In this document: positions 6,675 through 9,411 of the stretch, piece after piece | Position numbering within the stretch: position 1 is the stretch's first letter | How the letters are laid out: the number at the start of each line of letters is the position of its first letter | Source of the DNA: Planctomycetota bacterium | GTDB taxonomy: Bacteria; Planctomycetota; Phycisphaerae; UBA1845 | Length of the DNA stretch: 9,411 bases | Assembly (NCBI GenBank): GCA_024278775.1 | Contig: JAJRSP010000113.1 | Coordinates: 1 to 9,411 of the forward strand | Reading direction: 5' to 3' | The notes under the pieces: generated by a model | The model's database searches: none | Seen by the model: the letters and a program-made list of their open reading frames with translations, nothing else | What the model was told of the DNA's origin: nothing | Program-made: the position numbers and the translations under genes

Positions 6675-7497
6675 CGCCGGCGATCGAGTGGTCGAATTCC
6701 TGCGCCGACAATTCAACGAAGACGGCGGTGCCAGAGATCGCGCCGGTGATAGCGACCTCTACTACACGGTGTTCGTCACGGAGGGGCTAATCGCCTTCCG
6801 TGAACAACCCGACACCCAAGCGATACGGCGCTACCTAAAAGCCTTTGGCACCGGCCAAGATCTGGATTTCGTCCACCTGACATGCTTGGCCAGATGCGGG
6901 GCCGCATTGGGGGGAAACGCGCTACCAGAAAAAACGACTCGGACCATCCTCGATCGTATCGAGGCATGCCGTGCCCGGGACGGCGGCTACAACGTCTCCC
7001 CCAGTGCAGAAACCGGCACGGTGTATCACAGCTTCCTCGCGTTCGGAGCCTATCAAGACCTCGGCGAAACCATGCCCCAGCCCAAGCGGCTACTCGAATC
7101 GATTAACGCGCTTCGCACGGAAGATGGCGGATACGCCAACGACCAGACCATCAACATCGGTACTACCCCCACAACAGCCGCCGCCGTCGCCCTCCAGCGA
7201 CAATTGGGTGAGCCGGTCCCGCCCCCGGCCGGGGATTGGCTCAAACGTCAGTGCCACGCCCAGGGCGGTTTCCTGGCCATGCCGCTCGCCCCCATGCCCG
7301 ACCTCCTCTCGACCGCGACCGCGCTCCACGCCCTCGTCGGCATGCACGTCCCCATCGACGACATCAAAGACCGCTGCCTGGATTTCATCGACTCACTATG
7401 GACCGGACAAGCCTTCTGCGCCACCTGGGCCGACGACGAAGTCGACAGCGAATACACCTACTACGCCCTCCTGGCCCTCGGCCACCTGAGCTTGTAA
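6616..7497 (+). CDS. stand-alone terpene-cyclase/prenyltransferase-like alpha-barrel repeat protein
   Basis: This 293-residue protein is built of the repeats found in squalene cyclases and protein prenyltransferase beta subunits: RARDGGYN (119-126) with TVYHSFLAFGAY (135-146), RTEDGGYAND (168-177) with TPTTAAAVALQ (184-194), HAQGGFLAMP (214-223) with DLLSTATALHAL (229-240), and EYTYYALLALGHL (279-291). It has no DxDD motif, so it should not protonate a polyprene as class II cyclases do. The zinc ligands of protein prenyltransferases (Asp, then Cys two later, and a His in the last repeat) are not visible: Leu stands at the expected Cys and Glu at the expected His. It may be an accessory or substrate-binding barrel, or an enzyme of unknown chemistry. 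The GTG start is backed by a GAAGGA site; an ATG at 6634 is the alternative. It is in the same frame as the next gene, separated only by TAA CCC. Confidence 0.8.
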   Translation: MTLRLEMLQVARLAPSLLHDAGDRVVEFLRRQFNEDGGARDRAGDSDLYYTVFVTEGLIAFREQPDTQAIRRYLKAFGTGQDLDFVHLTCLARCGAALGGNALPEKTTRTILDRIEACRARDGGYNVSPSAETGTVYHSFLAFGAYQDLGETMPQPKRLLESINALRTEDGGYANDQTINIGTTPTTAAAVALQRQLGEPVPPPAGDWLKRQCHAQGGFLAMPLAPMPDLLSTATALHALVGMHVPIDDIKDRCLDFIDSLWTGQAFCATWADDEVDSEYTYYALLALGHLSL

Positions 7498-7500
7498 CCC

Positions 7501-9411
7501 ATGCCCCTCGACCTCAAAACATTCCATGCGGCTCTAGCCTCCGCAAGAGCAAAGCTCCTCGCCTGTCGCACGCCGGACGGGCATTGGGTTGGCCACTTAT
7601 CCAGCAGCGCACTCTCCACAGCTACCGCCGCCTGCGCACTAGAGCTATATCGCCGCGCCGCGCCGGATGAACATCACGATCTTGCGGACATGGTGCGGAA
7701 CGCACTCGAATGGATCGCCACCTCTCAGAACGACGACGGTGGCTGGGGCGACACCCCGGACAGCCCGAGCAACATCAGCACCACGGTCCTCTGCTGGGCC
7801 GCAATCCACTTGGCTACGGACATTCCCGATACCCTTCGATCGGCCGAAGCCCGCGCCGAGGAATGGATTCGCCGCGCGGCCGGCGGACTCACACCGCCGC
7901 ACCTGACCGACGCCATCGAAAGTGTATACGGCAAAGACCGAACTTTCGCCGTACCGATACTCACCATGTGTGCGATCGCCGGCCGCTTCGGAAAAGGTCA
8001 AGAGGCATGGTGCCACATCAAGGCACTCCCCTTCGAGTTGGCCGCCTGTCCCCATCAACTATTTCGTTGGCTGCGGCTCTCCGTTGTGAGCTACGCCCTC
8101 CCCGCGCTGATCGCCATCGGTCAAGCTCGACACCACCACCGGCCGACACGAAACCCAATCACGCGACTGCTGCGAGATTTGACGAAAGGCGTCACGCTTC
8201 GTGTCCTGCAACGCATCCAACCCGATTCGGGCGGCTTCCTGGAGGCCGCACCGCTCACAAGTTTCGTATTGATGTCGCTCGTGTCGATCGGTCAGAGGGA
8301 TCACATCGTGGCCCGTCGCGCCGCAGCCTTCCTTGAATCCACAGTACGCGAAGACGGAAGCTGGCCCATCGACACCAATCTAGCCCTATGGGCGACGACA
8401 CTCTCGATCAACGCCCTTGCCGCCGGTAGCGAACTCACCACCGGCTATTCCAAGGATGACCGATCTCGCACGAAGTCGTGGCTGTTGCGGCAACAATACC
8501 GCATCGAACACCCCTACACCCACGCGGCACCCGGCGGTTGGGCGTGGACCCACCTCCCCGGTGGCGTCCCTGACGCGGATGACACGGCTGGAGCGATTCT
8601 CGCGCTGCGCAACCTCTGGGATGCCGATGATCCTTCAAAACGCCCCCCCGATGATCTCCGGCAGGCGGCCGCCCGAGGCATCGAATGGTTGATCCATCTG
8701 CAAAACCGCGACGGCGGCATTCCCACCTTCTGTCGTGGTTGGGGAAAGCTGCCCTTCGACCAGAGCAGTCCGGATCTCACCGCGCACGCACTTCGAGCCT
8801 TTGCGGCATGGCACGAACACCTGTCGCCAACACTTCGTAAGCGAATCGCTCGCGCCACTCGTGCGGCCGTCCGCTACCTCCTCGCGACGCAGCGGACCGA
8901 CGGTTCTTTCATCCCGCTCTGGTTCGGGAATCAATCAGCCCCCAAACAACACAACCCCCTATACGGAACGTCGCGTGTGTTGTGTATCGGCGCATTGCCC
9001 GAAGTCGGGGGAGTCCGCGCAGCATCCCGAGAGCAGACCCGCACGTCCTACGCTCGGAGCAGTATCCCACGAATCGCCCAGTGGCAGCGCTCCAGACACC
9101 GCGCGATCCGGTGGTTGCTGAACGCACAAGGCGAAGATGGGGGATGGGGCGGCGCGGCGTCTACACCATCATCAATCGAAGAAACGGCGCTGGCTGTGGA
9201 GGCGTTGGCCGCTGTCATGGAGCCTATTGGTGAAGCAGAAAGTGTGGCGGGATCACGGCAGGATCAGCTCGCGGACGAAGTGCTCGCGGCCATCCTTTGC
9301 GGTGTCTCCTGGCTGATTGCCAAAACCAACGGCGGGATGGCGTTCAAACCAGCGCCGATCGGACTGTACTTCGCGAAGCTCTGGTACTCTGAAAAGCTCT
9401 ACCCGTTGATG
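7501..9411 (+). CDS. class II triterpene (squalene-hopene-like) cyclase, 3' end cut by window
   Basis: The frame is open from ATG 7501 to the window end, 637 residues, close to full length for a squalene-hopene cyclase (about 630-680). The catalytic acid motif DADD is at 358-361 within GGVPDADDTAG. QW-type repeats include QNDDGGWG (76-83) and QGEDGGWG (543-550), with weaker copies at LQNRDGG, TQRTDGSF and VREDGSW. PLYGTSRVL (486-494) corresponds to the IYGTxxVL region, and GLYFAKLWYSEKLYPL (621-636) is the typical C-terminal phrase, so only a few residues should be missing. Cyclases of this type are monotopic membrane enzymes that protonate and cyclise squalene or related polyprenes. The catalytic region reads PDADDTA rather than the PDVDDTA usual for hopene synthases, and the GSWFGRW-like segment is replaced by GSFIPLWFGNQ, so the product may differ. 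No squalene synthase is seen nearby. The gene starts 3 bp after the previous stop with a weak ribosome-binding site. Confidence 0.88.
   Translation, partial: MPLDLKTFHAALASARAKLLACRTPDGHWVGHLSSSALSTATAACALELYRRAAPDEHHDLADMVRNALEWIATSQNDDGGWGDTPDSPSNISTTVLCWAAIHLATDIPDTLRSAEARAEEWIRRAAGGLTPPHLTDAIESVYGKDRTFAVPILTMCAIAGRFGKGQEAWCHIKALPFELAACPHQLFRWLRLSVVSYALPALIAIGQARHHHRPTRNPITRLLRDLTKGVTLRVLQRIQPDSGGFLEAAPLTSFVLMSLVSIGQRDHIVARRAAAFLESTVREDGSWPIDTNLALWATTLSINALAAGSELTTGYSKDDRSRTKSWLLRQQYRIEHPYTHAAPGGWAWTHLPGGVPDADDTAGAILALRNLWDADDPSKRPPDDLRQAAARGIEWLIHLQNRDGGIPTFCRGWGKLPFDQSSPDLTAHALRAFAAWHEHLSPTLRKRIARATRAAVRYLLATQRTDGSFIPLWFGNQSAPKQHNPLYGTSRVLCIGALPEVGGVRAASREQTRTSYARSSIPRIAQWQRSRHRAIRWLLNAQGEDGGWGGAASTPSSIEETALAVEALAAVMEPIGEAESVAGSRQDQLADEVLAAILCGVSWLIAKTNGGMAFKPAPIGLYFAKLWYSEKLYPLM

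Noticed and set aside
6616..7497. protein farnesyl/geranylgeranyl transferase beta subunit
   Set aside because: The fold repeats match, but the expected zinc-binding Asp/Cys/His set cannot be found.
7236..8336. overlapping Arg/Pro-rich + strand frames (7236-7670 and 7710-8336)
   Set aside because: They run in a different frame across the strongly supported cyclase reading frame starting at 7501, and their composition is that of frame-shifted GC-rich DNA.

Overview
The window is GC-rich bacterial DNA. Every supported gene is on the + strand, tightly packed, with ATGA overlaps and 3-bp gaps typical of operons. The gene mix suggests a Planctomycetota-like or other deep-branching Gram-negative bacterium: a squalene-cyclase-like terpene cyclase, a DUF116/prenyl-synthase fusion, a radical SAM enzyme and Hdr-like redox parts. 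That assignment is inference from family content only; there is no rRNA or other taxonomic marker here.

Layout. Positions 1-447 hold at most the last codons of an upstream gene, then about 385 bases with no convincing gene, ending in a strong inverted repeat just before the first clear gene. A 'redox/carrier' block follows. It contains a GcvH-like lipoyl carrier protein (448-897), a COG0523/CobW-type G3E GTPase with a CxCC metal site (894-2036), a small stand-alone protein resembling the N-terminal domain of HdrA (2103-2459), and a protein with an 8-Cys ferredoxin domain (2456-3364). A 244-bp spacer (3365-3608) carries a stem-loop and a cluster of G/C-tract hairpins of a dispersed-repeat type. 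A 'terpenoid' block comes next: a radical SAM enzyme with a SPASM/twitch-like C-terminus (3609-4805), a DUF116 + trans-polyprenyl diphosphate synthase fusion (4809-6674), a stand-alone terpene-cyclase/prenyltransferase beta-barrel-repeat protein (6616-7497), and a class II (squalene-hopene-like) triterpene cyclase with a DADD catalytic motif (7501 to the window end, only its last few residues missing).

How they may work together (inference). The prenyl synthase makes a linear isoprenoid diphosphate. The class II cyclase, perhaps with the small alpha/alpha-barrel protein, folds a polyprene into a polycycle. The radical SAM enzyme modifies a lipid intermediate or product. The lipoyl protein, HdrA-N-like protein, ferredoxin and DUF116 Fe-S domain could carry electrons or a lipoyl-bound group to one of these steps, and the GTPase could help load a metal or cofactor. 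No squalene synthase (HpnCDE or SQS) and no HpnH-like gene is visible, so the product need not be an ordinary hopanoid. The coupling of a lipoyl/Hdr-like redox module to a terpene-cyclase module is the most interesting feature of the window.
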